This document shows, piece by piece, positions 1 through 8,877 of a DNA stretch of 64,000 bases. Each line of letters begins with the position of its first letter. Within the stretch, counting starts at the first letter, position 1. The stretch spans positions 310,001 through 374,000 of the forward strand of contig JBGAJM010000001.1 of the NCBI GenBank assembly GCA_044224925.1. Direction: 5' to 3'. Position numbers and translations under genes: made by a program. Source of the DNA: Kapaibacterium sp044224925. Its GTDB lineage: Bacteria > Bacteroidota > Ignavibacteria > Kapaibacteriales > Kapaibacteriaceae. Below the pieces are notes generated by a model. The model saw only the letters and a list, made by a program, of their open reading frames with translations, made no database searches and had not been told where the DNA came from.

Positions 1-165
1 GAAGATGAAGTGCGCGCCGAGATCACCACCATCATCGCCTCGGTAGGTGCCACAACATCGGCCGACTTCGGCAAGGTGATGGGCGCGGCCACGAAGGCCC
101 TGAAGGGCAAGGCCGACGGAGCGATGATCCAACGTATCGCCAAGCAATTGCTAGGTGGCGCGTGA
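1..165 (+). CDS. GatB/YqeY-domain protein, 3' end only
   Basis: The first 54 codons in frame 1 end with TGA at 163-165. The visible C-terminus reads ADFGKVMGAATKALKGKADG followed by an IAKQLL-type helix. This is the typical end of the YqeY family (small GatB-tail domain proteins thought to bind tRNA or assist aminoacyl-tRNA amidation). The start lies outside the window, so length cannot be judged. Its stop overlaps the GTG start of mutS2 by four bases, suggesting co-translation. Confidence 0.8.
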   Translation, partial: EDEVRAEITTIIASVGATTSADFGKVMGAATKALKGKADGAMIQRIAKQLLGGA

Positions 166-2525
166 GCGATCGGTCCGTCACGGAAGACGACCTGCTGACC
201 GCTGCGCTCGACGAACTGGATGTGGCCAAGGTCTGCGCGCACGTCGCCACCTTTGCCCAATCCTCCCTCGGAGCCGAGCGCCTGCGCACAGTGCGACAAT
301 TCACGAATGCCACTGCCCTCCGCGAAGAACTGCAACGCACGCAAGAGGTGGTGGATGTGATGGCGGCAGGGGATGAGATCCCCTTCGATCGACTTGCCGA
401 TGTCTCGTCCTTGCTGCGCAAGACGCGCATTGCCGGCGCCTTCCTCTCGGCACCCGAGATGCTGAACGTGCTCGAGGCCATGCAAACGTCGCGCGCCATC
501 CGTCGGTTCTTCGCCGAACGTGCCGAACGTACCCCGGCCCTTGCCGCCTTCGTCCGCAACCTTGTGGACGATCGTGTGCTCGAGAAACATATCACGGATG
601 CCATCGACGATACAGGGACGGTACGCGACAATGCGAGCAGGGAACTGCTGTCGATCCGTCGCGAGATCCACGAACTTTCTGCGCGACTGCGCACACGTCT
701 GCAACGGATCCTGAAGAAGTTCGGCGACGAGGAGTTGCTGACGGATGATTTCATCACGCAACGGGACGGTCGATTCGTGCTGCCCTTACGCGTCGAGAAC
801 AAACGCTCTGTAGAAGGCATCATCCATGGTGTGTCGCAGACCGGATCGACGGTCTTCATGGAGCCCGCAGAAACGTACGAGATGAACAACGAGCTCTCGC
901 TCCTGCACAATGCAGAGCTGCGCGAGATCGCCCGCATCCTTACGGTGCTGACGGCGGAAGTGGGTACCGTGTCGCATTCCATCGAAGAGGCCGTCGACGT
1001 GCTCACATCGCTCGATGTGTGCATGGCCAAAGCCCGACATGCTCTCAAGTACGGCGGCATCTGTCCGACGATCTCCGACGAAGAAGAGATCGAACTCACA
1101 CGGGTCTATCATCCCATCCTCAAGCAACAGGCAACGACGTCGAAGATCGACGTCATCCCGCTGTCCGTGAGCTTCGATGCGACCACGCGCGGCATTCTGA
1201 TCTCCGGACCGAATGCCGGCGGAAAGACCGTTGCCATGAAGACGATCGGCTGCTCCATAGCCATGGCCTTGAGCGGCCTGTTCCCGCTTGGCATGGTCAC
1301 CACGGGCATGTGTCGGCTGTTCACGGCCATTGGCGATCATCAAAGCATCGACAGTAACCTTTCCACCTTCTCGTCGCAGATCATCCGCCTTCGCGATATC
1401 CTGAGTTACTGCGGTCCGGACGCCCTTGTGATGATCGACGAGATCTGCGCCGGTACCGATCCTGCCGAGGGCGGCGCCCTTGCAGCCGGCATCCTGGATT
1501 CGCTGGTGGAACGCAAGGCCTTCTTCGTGGTGACCACGCACCAAAGCTCCCTGAAGCAATACGCGCTGACGCGACCATCCATTCGCAATGCCTCGCTGGC
1601 CTTTGACGACGTGAAACTGCAACCCACGTTCCAGTTCCTGAGCGGCGTCCCGGGCAATTCCTATGCCTTCGTGTTGGCGCAGAACGTGGGACTGCCTGAA
1701 GTGGTGATCTCGCGTGCACGCACGTATCTGGGCGACCGACACGATGAACTCGAACAAAGCATTGCCGCCATGCAACGATTCCGCACCGAGGCCGAGCAGC
1801 ATCATGCAACGGCGCGAGAAGAGGCGGCAAAGGCGGAACGGATCAAGGCCGATTACGAAGAGCGTCTGACGCAGTTCAAGAAGAAGCGCAGCGAGTTGAT
1901 GGAAGGCGCACGTGACGAAGCGCGCGACATCCTACGTAAGGCCCAGGCTCTGATCGAGAACAGTGTGCGCGAAGTACGTGAACAACAACGTGCAGCACAG
2001 GATGTGAAGAAGGACTTCGAACGCGAGCGCGATGTGCTCACCAAGAGCGAGGTCGAACCAACGCCGGCCAAGGGAACGCCGCAAGGCTCCGTCGTCGTCG
2101 GCTCCACCGTCGTCCTCCGCGGCACGAGCACAGCGGGCACGGTCATGGAGATCGACGCCAAGGGTGCATCGGCACTCGTGGAAGTGAATGGCATCAAGTT
2201 CCGATTCCCGTTGGCGCAGTTGGACCTGTCGGCACAACGTCCAACGGTGAAGCGCGACGATAGCGTGATCATGAAGTTCGATGCGCATACGAGTCTCGAT
2301 CTGCGAGGCATGCGTGCTGACGAAGGACTGAAGGCACTGGAAGAGTTCCTCAACGACGGCATTCTTGCCGGACTGAGCACCGGCACCATCATTCACGGCA
2401 AGGGCACCGGTGCCTTGCGCAAGGTGGTGCACGAATATTTGCATGAGCATCCACAGATCACATCATTCCGCATCGGCACCATTCAAGAAGGTGGCGACGG
2501 CGTGACGATCGTAGAATTCCGGTAG
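162..2525 (+). CDS. mutS2: MutS2 family endonuclease/ATPase with C-terminal Smr domain
   Basis: The 787-residue protein has the usual MutS2 layout: an N-terminal core with coiled coil, an ABC-type ATPase and a C-terminal Smr nuclease domain. Walker A GPNAGGKT is at about residues 349-356. Walker B VMIDE at 423-427 is followed by CAGTDPAEGGALAA. The Smr domain (SLDLRGM, then HGKGTGALR) occupies roughly 710-787. MutS2 acts on branched DNA (suppression of recombination) and, in Bacillus, on collided ribosomes. It lacks the MutS mismatch-recognition domain, so a mismatch-repair role is not implied. The GTG start overlaps the previous stop, and accC follows after seven bases. Confidence 0.95.
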   Translation: MSDRSVTEDDLLTAALDELDVAKVCAHVATFAQSSLGAERLRTVRQFTNATALREELQRTQEVVDVMAAGDEIPFDRLADVSSLLRKTRIAGAFLSAPEMLNVLEAMQTSRAIRRFFAERAERTPALAAFVRNLVDDRVLEKHITDAIDDTGTVRDNASRELLSIRREIHELSARLRTRLQRILKKFGDEELLTDDFITQRDGRFVLPLRVENKRSVEGIIHGVSQTGSTVFMEPAETYEMNNELSLLHNAELREIARILTVLTAEVGTVSHSIEEAVDVLTSLDVCMAKARHALKYGGICPTISDEEEIELTRVYHPILKQQATTSKIDVIPLSVSFDATTRGILISGPNAGGKTVAMKTIGCSIAMALSGLFPLGMVTTGMCRLFTAIGDHQSIDSNLSTFSSQIIRLRDILSYCGPDALVMIDEICAGTDPAEGGALAAGILDSLVERKAFFVVTTHQSSLKQYALTRPSIRNASLAFDDVKLQPTFQFLSGVPGNSYAFVLAQNVGLPEVVISRARTYLGDRHDELEQSIAAMQRFRTEAEQHHATAREEAAKAERIKADYEERLTQFKKKRSELMEGARDEARDILRKAQALIENSVREVREQQRAAQDVKKDFERERDVLTKSEVEPTPAKGTPQGSVVVGSTVVLRGTSTAGTVMEIDAKGASALVEVNGIKFRFPLAQLDLSAQRPTVKRDDSVIMKFDAHTSLDLRGMRADEGLKALEEFLNDGILAGLSTGTIIHGKGTGALRKVVHEYLHEHPQITSFRIGTIQEGGDGVTIVEFR

Positions 2526-2532
2526 GACATCC

Positions 2533-3981
2533 ATGTTCAAAAAAGTACTGATCGCCAATCGAGGAGAGATCGCCCTTCGCGTGATCCATACGTGCAAGCG
2601 CATGGGCATTGCCACGGTGGCCATCTACTCCGAAGCGGACGAACGAGCGCTGCATGTGCAAGAGGCGGACGAGGCCATTGCCATTGGCGGGTTCACGCCA
2701 CGCGAATCGTATCTGGTGATCGAGAAGGTGATGCAAGCCGCCACACAGGCCGGCGTTGACGCCATCCATCCCGGCTATGGATTCCTGAGCGAGAACGCTG
2801 CCTTTGCGCAAGCGGTCGCCGATGCCGGCATGGTCTTCATCGGTCCATCACCGCAAGCCATCCACATGCTGGGTGATAAGACCGAAGCACGCGATCTCGC
2901 CATCAAGGCCAACGTGCCCATTTCTCCCGGCTCCGATGGCGCCGTCGAAGATTTCGATGCAGCGCGCGAAGTGGTGGACCGCATCGGTTACCCCGTGATC
3001 ATCAAGGCGGCAGCAGGGGGTGGCGGCAAGGGCATGCGCATCGTCGAGCAAACTTCCGAGATCGAGTCGGCCTTCCGCATGGCACAAGGTGAAGCGCTCA
3101 CGTCGTTCAACGACGGACGGGTCTTCATCGAACGCTACATCGTCAGTCCACGTCACATCGAGATCCAGATCCTTGCCGACCATCATGGCACCGTGTTGTA
3201 CTTCCCCGAGCGCGAGTGTTCGGTGCAACGGCGACATCAAAAGGTGATCGAAGAATCACCCTCAACAGCCGTCACGCCTGCGATCCGCAAGGCCATGGGC
3301 GAAGCGGCTGCACGTTTGGTGACGGCAGCGAACTACACCAATGCAGGTACGCTGGAATTCTTGCTCGATGCCTCGGGCTCGTTCTACTTCATGGAAGTGA
3401 ACACACGCTTGCAGGTTGAACACCCCGTGACGGAAATGGTCACCGGCGTCGACTTCGTCGAGCAACAGCTGCGCATTGCCAGTGGGGAACGGTTGGAGAT
3501 CCGACAGGACGAGATCGCACCGAACGGACATGCCATCGAATGTCGTGTCTGTGCCGAAGACGTCTTCAACGACTTCCTTCCGGACACCGGCATCGTGAGC
3601 TTCATGCAACTGCCCGAAGGGGAAGGGATCCGCAACGATGCGGCGCTCTACGAAGGCTATGAAGTATCGGTGCACTACGATCCCATGGTGGCAAAGCTCA
3701 TCGTGTGGGCACCCACACGTGACGAGGCCATCGAGCGCAGTATTGCCGCCATCGACAACTACCATCTTGCCGGATTCAAGACAACGCTTCCGTTCTGCAG
3801 ACTCACGCTGGATTCGCCATCGTTCCGCAGCGGCAACTACAGCACCTTCTTCGTGAAGGAGCATTGGCCCTTGCCCTTGCCGCCCTTCATCACGAAGACC
3901 ATTGCTGCCCTTGGAACGCTCGGTCACACCTATCACCTAGAACGTCGTACTCCCACTCACACGCTCCCACCAAACGCATGA
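2533..3981 (+). CDS. accC: Biotin carboxylase (acetyl-CoA carboxylase subunit)
   Basis: This ATP-grasp enzyme carboxylates biotin on the carrier protein, the first half-reaction of acetyl-CoA carboxylase. The N-terminal start FKKVLIANRGEIALRVI is diagnostic. The glycine-rich ATP loop GGGGKGM lies near residue 160, and EVNTRLQVEHPVTE (metal/biotin site) near 288. At 482 residues it is about 30 longer than Escherichia coli AccC because of an unconserved proline-rich tail. No biotin carrier gene is adjacent; accD sits alone at 25.5 kb, so the complex is scattered. A role in a related acyl-CoA carboxylase is possible. It overlaps purL by four bases (ATGA). Confidence 0.93.
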   Translation: MFKKVLIANRGEIALRVIHTCKRMGIATVAIYSEADERALHVQEADEAIAIGGFTPRESYLVIEKVMQAATQAGVDAIHPGYGFLSENAAFAQAVADAGMVFIGPSPQAIHMLGDKTEARDLAIKANVPISPGSDGAVEDFDAAREVVDRIGYPVIIKAAAGGGGKGMRIVEQTSEIESAFRMAQGEALTSFNDGRVFIERYIVSPRHIEIQILADHHGTVLYFPERECSVQRRHQKVIEESPSTAVTPAIRKAMGEAAARLVTAANYTNAGTLEFLLDASGSFYFMEVNTRLQVEHPVTEMVTGVDFVEQQLRIASGERLEIRQDEIAPNGHAIECRVCAEDVFNDFLPDTGIVSFMQLPEGEGIRNDAALYEGYEVSVHYDPMVAKLIVWAPTRDEAIERSIAAIDNYHLAGFKTTLPFCRLTLDSPSFRSGNYSTFFVKEHWPLPLPPFITKTIAALGTLGHTYHLERRTPTHTLPPNA

Positions 3982-6215
3982 CACAGCACAAAGAGATCGT
4001 TGTTACCGTTGATGTTGCCAAGGAACTTGGTCTCACGGCCGAAGAGTTCGAACGCATTTGTTCCGTGCTTGGCAGAACGCCGTCCTACACCGAGCTTGGT
4101 GTGTACAGCGTGATGTGGAGCGAACACTGCTCGTACAAGAATTCCATTCTGCAACTCAAGACGCTTCCGCGTACGGGCGAGCGCATGCTCGTTGCGGCCG
4201 GTGAAGAGAATGCCGGCGTGATCGACATCGGTGATGGTTTCGGCATTGCCTTCAAGATCGAATCGCATAATCACCCATCAGCCGTGGAACCCTTTCAAGG
4301 TGCGGCCACCGGCGTGGGCGGGATCTTGCGCGACATCTTCACGATGGGTGCACGTCCGATCGCAGCGCTGAATTCGTTGCGCTTTGGTGAGCCCGATACC
4401 GAGCGGACGAAGTATCTCATCAAGGGCGTGGTGCACGGCATCGGTCACTACGGCAACTGCTTCGGCGTTCCCACGGTGGCAGGGGAGGTCTACTTCGATC
4501 GGTGCTATACCGACAACCCGCTCGTGAACGCCATGGCCGTAGGTCTGCTCCGTGCCGATCGCATGGCCAGTGCCAGTGCGAAGGGTCCGGGCAATCCGGT
4601 GTTCATCATGGGAAGCAGTACCGGACGTGATGGGATCCACGGCGCATCGTTGCTCGCTTCACGCGAGTTCGACGAACTCACGGAGAATATGCGACCGACC
4701 GTGCAAGTGGGCGATCCATTCGCCGAGAAGCTGTTGTTGGAAGCATCGCTGGAATTGATCGACGCCGGCGTTGTGGTGGGTATGCAGGACATGGGTGCCG
4801 CCGGTATTTCATGTTCCACGTCCGAAATGAGCGCGAAGAACGGCGTGGGCATGCGCATCGATCTGGACAAGGTGCCATTGCGTGAGGCCGACATGTCGGC
4901 CTACGAGATCATGCTCTCCGAATCACAAGAGCGCATGCTCGTCGTCGTCGAAAAAGGCAAGGAAGCCGCAGCGATCGCCGTCTGCGAAAAGTGGGATGTA
5001 CCCTTTGTGCAGATCGGCGAAGTGACGGACACCGGACGTATCGAGATCTTCCGTCAAGGCGTGCAAGTGGCCGACCTACCTGCCATCTCGCTTGTGCTTG
5101 GCGGCGAGGCACCCGTCTACGTACGCGAACAACAAGAACCCGAATACCTACAGTTCACGCGAAAGCCGCTCGATCGTGGCGGCATCTTGCACGAAGCGGA
5201 GTGCACTGATGTGTTGCTCAAGTTGTTGGCATCGCCAACGATCGCCTCGAAGCGCTGGATCTACGAGCAGTACGATTCGCAAGTGGGCACGAACACCGTA
5301 CAGCGCTCCGGTAGTGATGCAGCCGTCATCCGTATCAAGGAACTTCCCGGCAAGGCCATTGCCGTCACCACGGATTGCAACAGTCGATACACGTATCTCA
5401 ATCCATTGCGCGGTGGTATGATCGCTGTGGCAGAGGCCGCACGCAACTGCGTTTGTGTTGGTGCTGAACCGGTGGCCATCACGAACTGCTTGAACTTCGG
5501 CAACCCCTACGATCCGGAAGTGTATTGGCAATTCGCGCAGGCCATCAAGGGCATGGGCGATGCATGTCGCGCCCTCAACACGCCCGTCACCGGCGGCAAC
5601 GTGAGCTTCCATAACGAGTCGCAACAACATGCGGTGTTCCCGACGCCGACGATCGGCATGCTCGGTCTCATCGACGATCTGTCGAAGACCGTGGGCAATG
5701 GCTTTGTGTCCGGTGGACAGACCGTCGTCCTCATCGGATGGCAGCGCGAAGAACTTGGCGGCAGTGAGTATCTCAAGGTGATGAAGGGCAAGATCCTCGG
5801 CGATGCACCCTTCATCGATATGGACGAAGAGGTACGTCTGCAACGCACGGTGCTTGCCGGTATTCGCAGCGGACTCATCACGGCGGCCCACGATCCGTCG
5901 GAAGGTGGACTCCTTGTGGCTCTTGCCGAAATGTGCCTGAGCACCGGCATAGGTGCAACGTGTGCGTTCGACTTCGACCATCATCCGGGCAGCATCTTTG
6001 GCGAATCGCAGAGTCGTATCATCGTCACCTGCGACCCTTCCAACCTTGCCGCCCTGCAAGCATCCTGCGAAGCTGCCAACGTGCCGATGCAAGTGCTCGG
6101 CACCACGGGTGGAACTTCGCTCGCAGTGGATGGTCTGGTGAATGTCGAGGTCGCCACGCTTGTGGCCACATTCGAGCGCACGCTTCCGTCACTGCTCAAT
6201 GATCAACACGCATAA
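3978..6215 (+). CDS. purL: Phosphoribosylformylglycinamidine synthase subunit PurL
   Basis: This 745-residue protein is a small-type PurL that makes formylglycinamidine ribonucleotide in purine synthesis with separate PurS and PurQ partners (not in this window). WSEHCSYKNS near the N-terminus and SHNHPSAVEPFQGAATGVGG near residue 95 are PurL signatures. A second AIRS-like half carries TTDCNSRYTYLNP and AAHDPSEGGLLVALAEM. The start is the ATG at 3978 inside the accC stop. The open frame continues upstream but lacks family similarity there. The ATGA overlap implies coupling with accC. Confidence 0.95.
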   Translation: MTQHKEIVVTVDVAKELGLTAEEFERICSVLGRTPSYTELGVYSVMWSEHCSYKNSILQLKTLPRTGERMLVAAGEENAGVIDIGDGFGIAFKIESHNHPSAVEPFQGAATGVGGILRDIFTMGARPIAALNSLRFGEPDTERTKYLIKGVVHGIGHYGNCFGVPTVAGEVYFDRCYTDNPLVNAMAVGLLRADRMASASAKGPGNPVFIMGSSTGRDGIHGASLLASREFDELTENMRPTVQVGDPFAEKLLLEASLELIDAGVVVGMQDMGAAGISCSTSEMSAKNGVGMRIDLDKVPLREADMSAYEIMLSESQERMLVVVEKGKEAAAIAVCEKWDVPFVQIGEVTDTGRIEIFRQGVQVADLPAISLVLGGEAPVYVREQQEPEYLQFTRKPLDRGGILHEAECTDVLLKLLASPTIASKRWIYEQYDSQVGTNTVQRSGSDAAVIRIKELPGKAIAVTTDCNSRYTYLNPLRGGMIAVAEAARNCVCVGAEPVAITNCLNFGNPYDPEVYWQFAQAIKGMGDACRALNTPVTGGNVSFHNESQQHAVFPTPTIGMLGLIDDLSKTVGNGFVSGGQTVVLIGWQREELGGSEYLKVMKGKILGDAPFIDMDEEVRLQRTVLAGIRSGLITAAHDPSEGGLLVALAEMCLSTGIGATCAFDFDHHPGSIFGESQSRIIVTCDPSNLAALQASCEAANVPMQVLGTTGGTSLAVDGLVNVEVATLVATFERTLPSLLNDQHA

Positions 6216-6226
6216 CAAAGGCATCT

Positions 6227-6682
6227 ATGAACTCCAACCTTCAGAAGTATTCGCGTGTCGCCCTCACGCCATGGGGAACCGATTCGGTGATCGTGGCCTT
6301 GCGCATCATCGTCGGTGCCTTGCTCATCTATCATGGCACATCGAAGGTGTTCGAAGGCTTCGACCAGATGACGGCCGATCTCACGCAACGTGGGTGGCCG
6401 CTCCCCGGACTGCAGGCAATGTTGGCAACGTATGTGGAGTTCGCCGGAGGTGTGATGCTCATGGTGGGCTTGTTCACCCGTCCGGTGCTTGTGGCCGTGA
6501 TCGCCGAGTTCATGATCATCTTCTTCCTCTTCAGTGCGAACGATGTGTTCGCGAAGAAGGAGAAGGCACTCATCTTCCTCGTCCTGGCCAATGCCTTGTT
6601 TCTCTTCGGACCCGGCAAACTCTCCGTCGACGCTCACCTATTCAAACCGGAGAACACGGACAGGGGAAACACGCAAGGCTAA
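6227..6682 (+). CDS. DoxX family membrane protein
   Basis: The 151-residue protein has four predicted membrane helices. ALRIIVGALLIYHGTSKVFEG opens the first, and FAGGVMLMVGLFTRPVAL-like and LVLANALFLFGPGKLSVD segments follow, the usual DoxX pattern. DoxX proteins are small inner-membrane proteins of uncertain role, some linked to redox stress. The last 15 codons lie in the 59-bp sequence duplicated at 7660-7718. The antisense strand of that sequence encodes the end of the convergent permease gene. Confidence 0.85.
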   Translation: MNSNLQKYSRVALTPWGTDSVIVALRIIVGALLIYHGTSKVFEGFDQMTADLTQRGWPLPGLQAMLATYVEFAGGVMLMVGLFTRPVLVAVIAEFMIIFFLFSANDVFAKKEKALIFLVLANALFLFGPGKLSVDAHLFKPENTDRGNTQG

Positions 6683-6693
6683 GAGGGTAGGGA
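6635..6693. repeat. 59-bp direct repeat, copy 1
   Basis: An exact 59-bp match to 7660-7718 (offset 1025). With four mismatches it can be extended to 6626-6699 and 7651-7724. Copy 1 encodes the C-terminus and stop of DoxX on the plus strand. Confidence 0.97.
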
Positions 6694-7659
6694 GCAGGGT
6701 CACCGATCAGCACGCAGTGATCTATAGAGAACTGCCGTTAAAAAAAGTGGCGTGTGTTCATGATCGTAGAACACAACCATCAAAACGCGCGACGCAGGAT
6801 TGAAGCTCTTATCGAAGCGAATGATGGTGTCTATGTGCTCGGTGCTAGCGTCGACACAGTGTGTTGCTATTGAATTCCCAAGCACATCAAAGACATCAAT
6901 AGACGCTATTGCACCGCAAGTCGAGAATTCATCGTTGCGAACCTGTACGCTAAGCCCAGATTCCACTTGCATCACAGAGATGTGAGGCTTGAGGTCAATG
7001 CGAGGTTCGGCTGGGGCTGACGTGAGAACGCCATACACCAAGTCATTAATCCTCGCTCCGATAAGCTTGAAAAAAGTTGTACCGAAAACAAAATCCTGCT
7101 GCAGAACAAGACCAATCTGAGGAACGTAGATAAACACTGACACTGGATCTGACGTTTCCACGGTACTCCTGTTCTTATAGCTGAACAGGACTCGCTGAGG
7201 GTGTGTTCCCCACTGAGGATCTGGGTCTAAATCAGGTTGTCTAACAATATATCTAGACAGTTCTCCCTTACTTGAGTCAGTCAGCCAGCCCTCACCAACT
7301 TCTGCATCAAGTTTAAACATGGCGGTTGTGAGACCGACACCTCGATCATACACAACATGATTTACTCCGACTTTAAAGTTTGGAAGTCCCAACGTCGTCG
7401 TATCAGTTTCTACTCGCCAAAAGTAGATGTTACCTTCGCCATCGGTACTGTCCTTAACAACTCGGCTTTCCCATACTTGACCAGTAGGTCCCGAGTAATG
7501 AATAACATTCCCGACGCGCAACCCGAAGGCACGTGCGTCTGTAGTGTCGGCGCGTAAACGACCATGCACACTTGCGAGTATTGTCAGGATCACAACAGTT
7601 ACGTTTCTCACTCGCGCTCTCCATTTACATAAAGACGTTTCACACAAGTAGTCGACACC
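6694..7659. other. Low-GC insert bounded by direct repeats
   Basis: About 966 bp between the two repeat copies, visibly richer in A and T than the genes on both sides. It holds one complete gene on the minus strand. Removing the insert plus one repeat copy would restore convergent doxX and permease genes overlapping at their 3' ends, so the segment appears to be a later acquisition. No transposase or terminal inverted repeats are visible. Confidence 0.75.
6700..7611 (-). CDS. Putative secreted protein of unknown function (inserted gene)
   Basis: A 303-residue reading frame with a likely signal peptide (RNVTVVILTILASVHG). I prefer the GTG start at 7611 because GGAGAG lies about five bases upstream and the hydrophobic segment follows at once; an ATG at 7662 would add 17 residues that do not look like a leader. 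The mature part reads like a soluble or lipoprotein-type beta-rich protein (GNVIHYSGPTGQVWESRVVK) and ends without a clear T9SS sorting domain, although FDVLGNSIAT is faintly reminiscent of one. Family not recognised. Composition differs from its neighbours and it fills the repeat-bounded insert. Confidence 0.7.
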   Translation of the reverse strand: MRNVTVVILTILASVHGRLRADTTDARAFGLRVGNVIHYSGPTGQVWESRVVKDSTDGEGNIYFWRVETDTTTLGLPNFKVGVNHVVYDRGVGLTTAMFKLDAEVGEGWLTDSSKGELSRYIVRQPDLDPDPQWGTHPQRVLFSYKNRSTVETSDPVSVFIYVPQIGLVLQQDFVFGTTFFKLIGARINDLVYGVLTSAPAEPRIDLKPHISVMQVESGLSVQVRNDEFSTCGAIASIDVFDVLGNSIATHCVDASTEHIDTIIRFDKSFNPASRVLMVVFYDHEHTPLFLTAVLYRSLRADR

Positions 7660-7718
7660 CACCTATTCAAACCGGAGAACACGGACAGGGGAAACACGCA
7701 AGGCTAAGAGGGTAGGGA
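7660..7718. repeat. 59-bp direct repeat, copy 2
   Basis: The second exact copy of 6635-6693. On the minus strand it encodes the last residues (LLALRVSPVRVLRFE) and stop of the permease, a sequence that fits that family well, so both copies sit at authentic gene ends. Confidence 0.97.
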
Positions 7719-8877
7719 CGAGGGCGGCAAGGAGACACAACGTGAGGGACGTTGTGGTGACGAGGATGAAGGGGTCTGCCGTGAAGGCAACGGGGAGGAC
7801 GGAGACGTAGTAGATGGCGCCGTTCAACGTGATGATGTGGAACGTGCGCTGCACTGCAATGGCAATGGCGGCCAGACCGCATCCGAGTGCACACCCATAG
7901 ATGCCGATGCGAAGTCCGTGCAGCACGAAGATCTGGGCGATCTGCGATGCGCGCATGCCGAGCGACATGAGAATGGCCACCGAGCGCGTTTTCTCGACCA
8001 CAGCAATGAGCAACGAGGCGATCACCGTGAAGACGGCCACGATGCTGATGAGACCGAGGACAATGGGAATGGGCCGCTTCTGCATTTCGATCCACGAGTA
8101 CATGGCATAGTGCCGTTGCCGGAACGTGAGCGCAACGTTGCGCTCGGGCAATGCACTTGCGATGGCCGCGGCAACATCATCCACGTCGACCACATTCGTG
8201 CATCGCACACCGATGGCCGTGGCAGCGTCGGACGGAAGGTGTAAGGCGGCACGGAGATCGTCGATGGCAAGAAACACCGACGTCTCGTCGTATTGCTGCA
8301 TGCCACTGCGAACGATGCCGCTCACACGTACCGGAATGATGCGCGGTGTTGGATGCGAAGCTTGCACATCGTCCGTGGTGAAGACGACGAGTGTATCGCC
8401 CACCTCCAGATCGAGCTTGCGAGCGAGATCGACACCCACCACCACGCGTGGTTGCACGGCATCGTGCGAGGGGAGTGTGCCGGCAATGAGCAGTGGTTGG
8501 ATCTGTTCCGTGGCGCGGACAGGCGTCATGCCCTGTAATAAGATGCCGTCGAGTCCGCTGCGCGTGCGACCGAGTCCTTCACGCACCAGCAATTCATCCG
8601 TGGCCTCCACGCCGGGCGTGAAGGCAAGCTGACGTTGGATAGCGGACGCGTTGGTGAACGCTGTTCCGAAACGAGAGCGCACTTCGATGTGCGAGGTGAA
8701 GCGTAGGGCCGCGTCTTCGATGGCGTCTTCGTAGCCACGCAAGACGGACATGGCAAGGATCAAGGCCAGACATCCCAAGGCCACCGATCCGATGGAGACC
8801 ATCGTGGTGGCACGGGCAAATCGATCGTGACGCAAGGAGCGTGAGAACCGACGTGAGATCCAAGCACTAGGATTCAT
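7663..8877 (-). CDS. FtsX/LolE-like ABC transporter permease
   Basis: The 404-residue membrane protein has one N-terminal helix, a large periplasmic MacB-type domain (residues about 50-250) and three C-terminal helices. It ends LRVSPVRVLRFE, like the SPVxxLRxE tail of LolC/LolE permeases. The start at 8877 (MNPSAWISRRFSR) overlaps the hbd stop by 11 bases. Such permeases work with a LolD-type ATPase to release lipoproteins or export other substrates; no ATPase gene is nearby, so the substrate is unknown. It is the last gene of the operon kbl-hbd-permease. Confidence 0.85.
   Translation of the reverse strand: MNPSAWISRRFSRSLRHDRFARATTMVSIGSVALGCLALILAMSVLRGYEDAIEDAALRFTSHIEVRSRFGTAFTNASAIQRQLAFTPGVEATDELLVREGLGRTRSGLDGILLQGMTPVRATEQIQPLLIAGTLPSHDAVQPRVVVGVDLARKLDLEVGDTLVVFTTDDVQASHPTPRIIPVRVSGIVRSGMQQYDETSVFLAIDDLRAALHLPSDAATAIGVRCTNVVDVDDVAAAIASALPERNVALTFRQRHYAMYSWIEMQKRPIPIVLGLISIVAVFTVIASLLIAVVEKTRSVAILMSLGMRASQIAQIFVLHGLRIGIYGCALGCGLAAIAIAVQRTFHIITLNGAIYYVSVLPVAFTADPFILVTTTSLTLCLLAALVPTLLALRVSPVRVLRFE

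Noticed and set aside
6635..7718. The 59-bp repeats as integron attC (59-base element) sites
   Set aside because: No GTTRRRY/RYYYAAC core sites or imperfect dyad are present, there is no integrase, and the repeat is fully explained by two gene ends.
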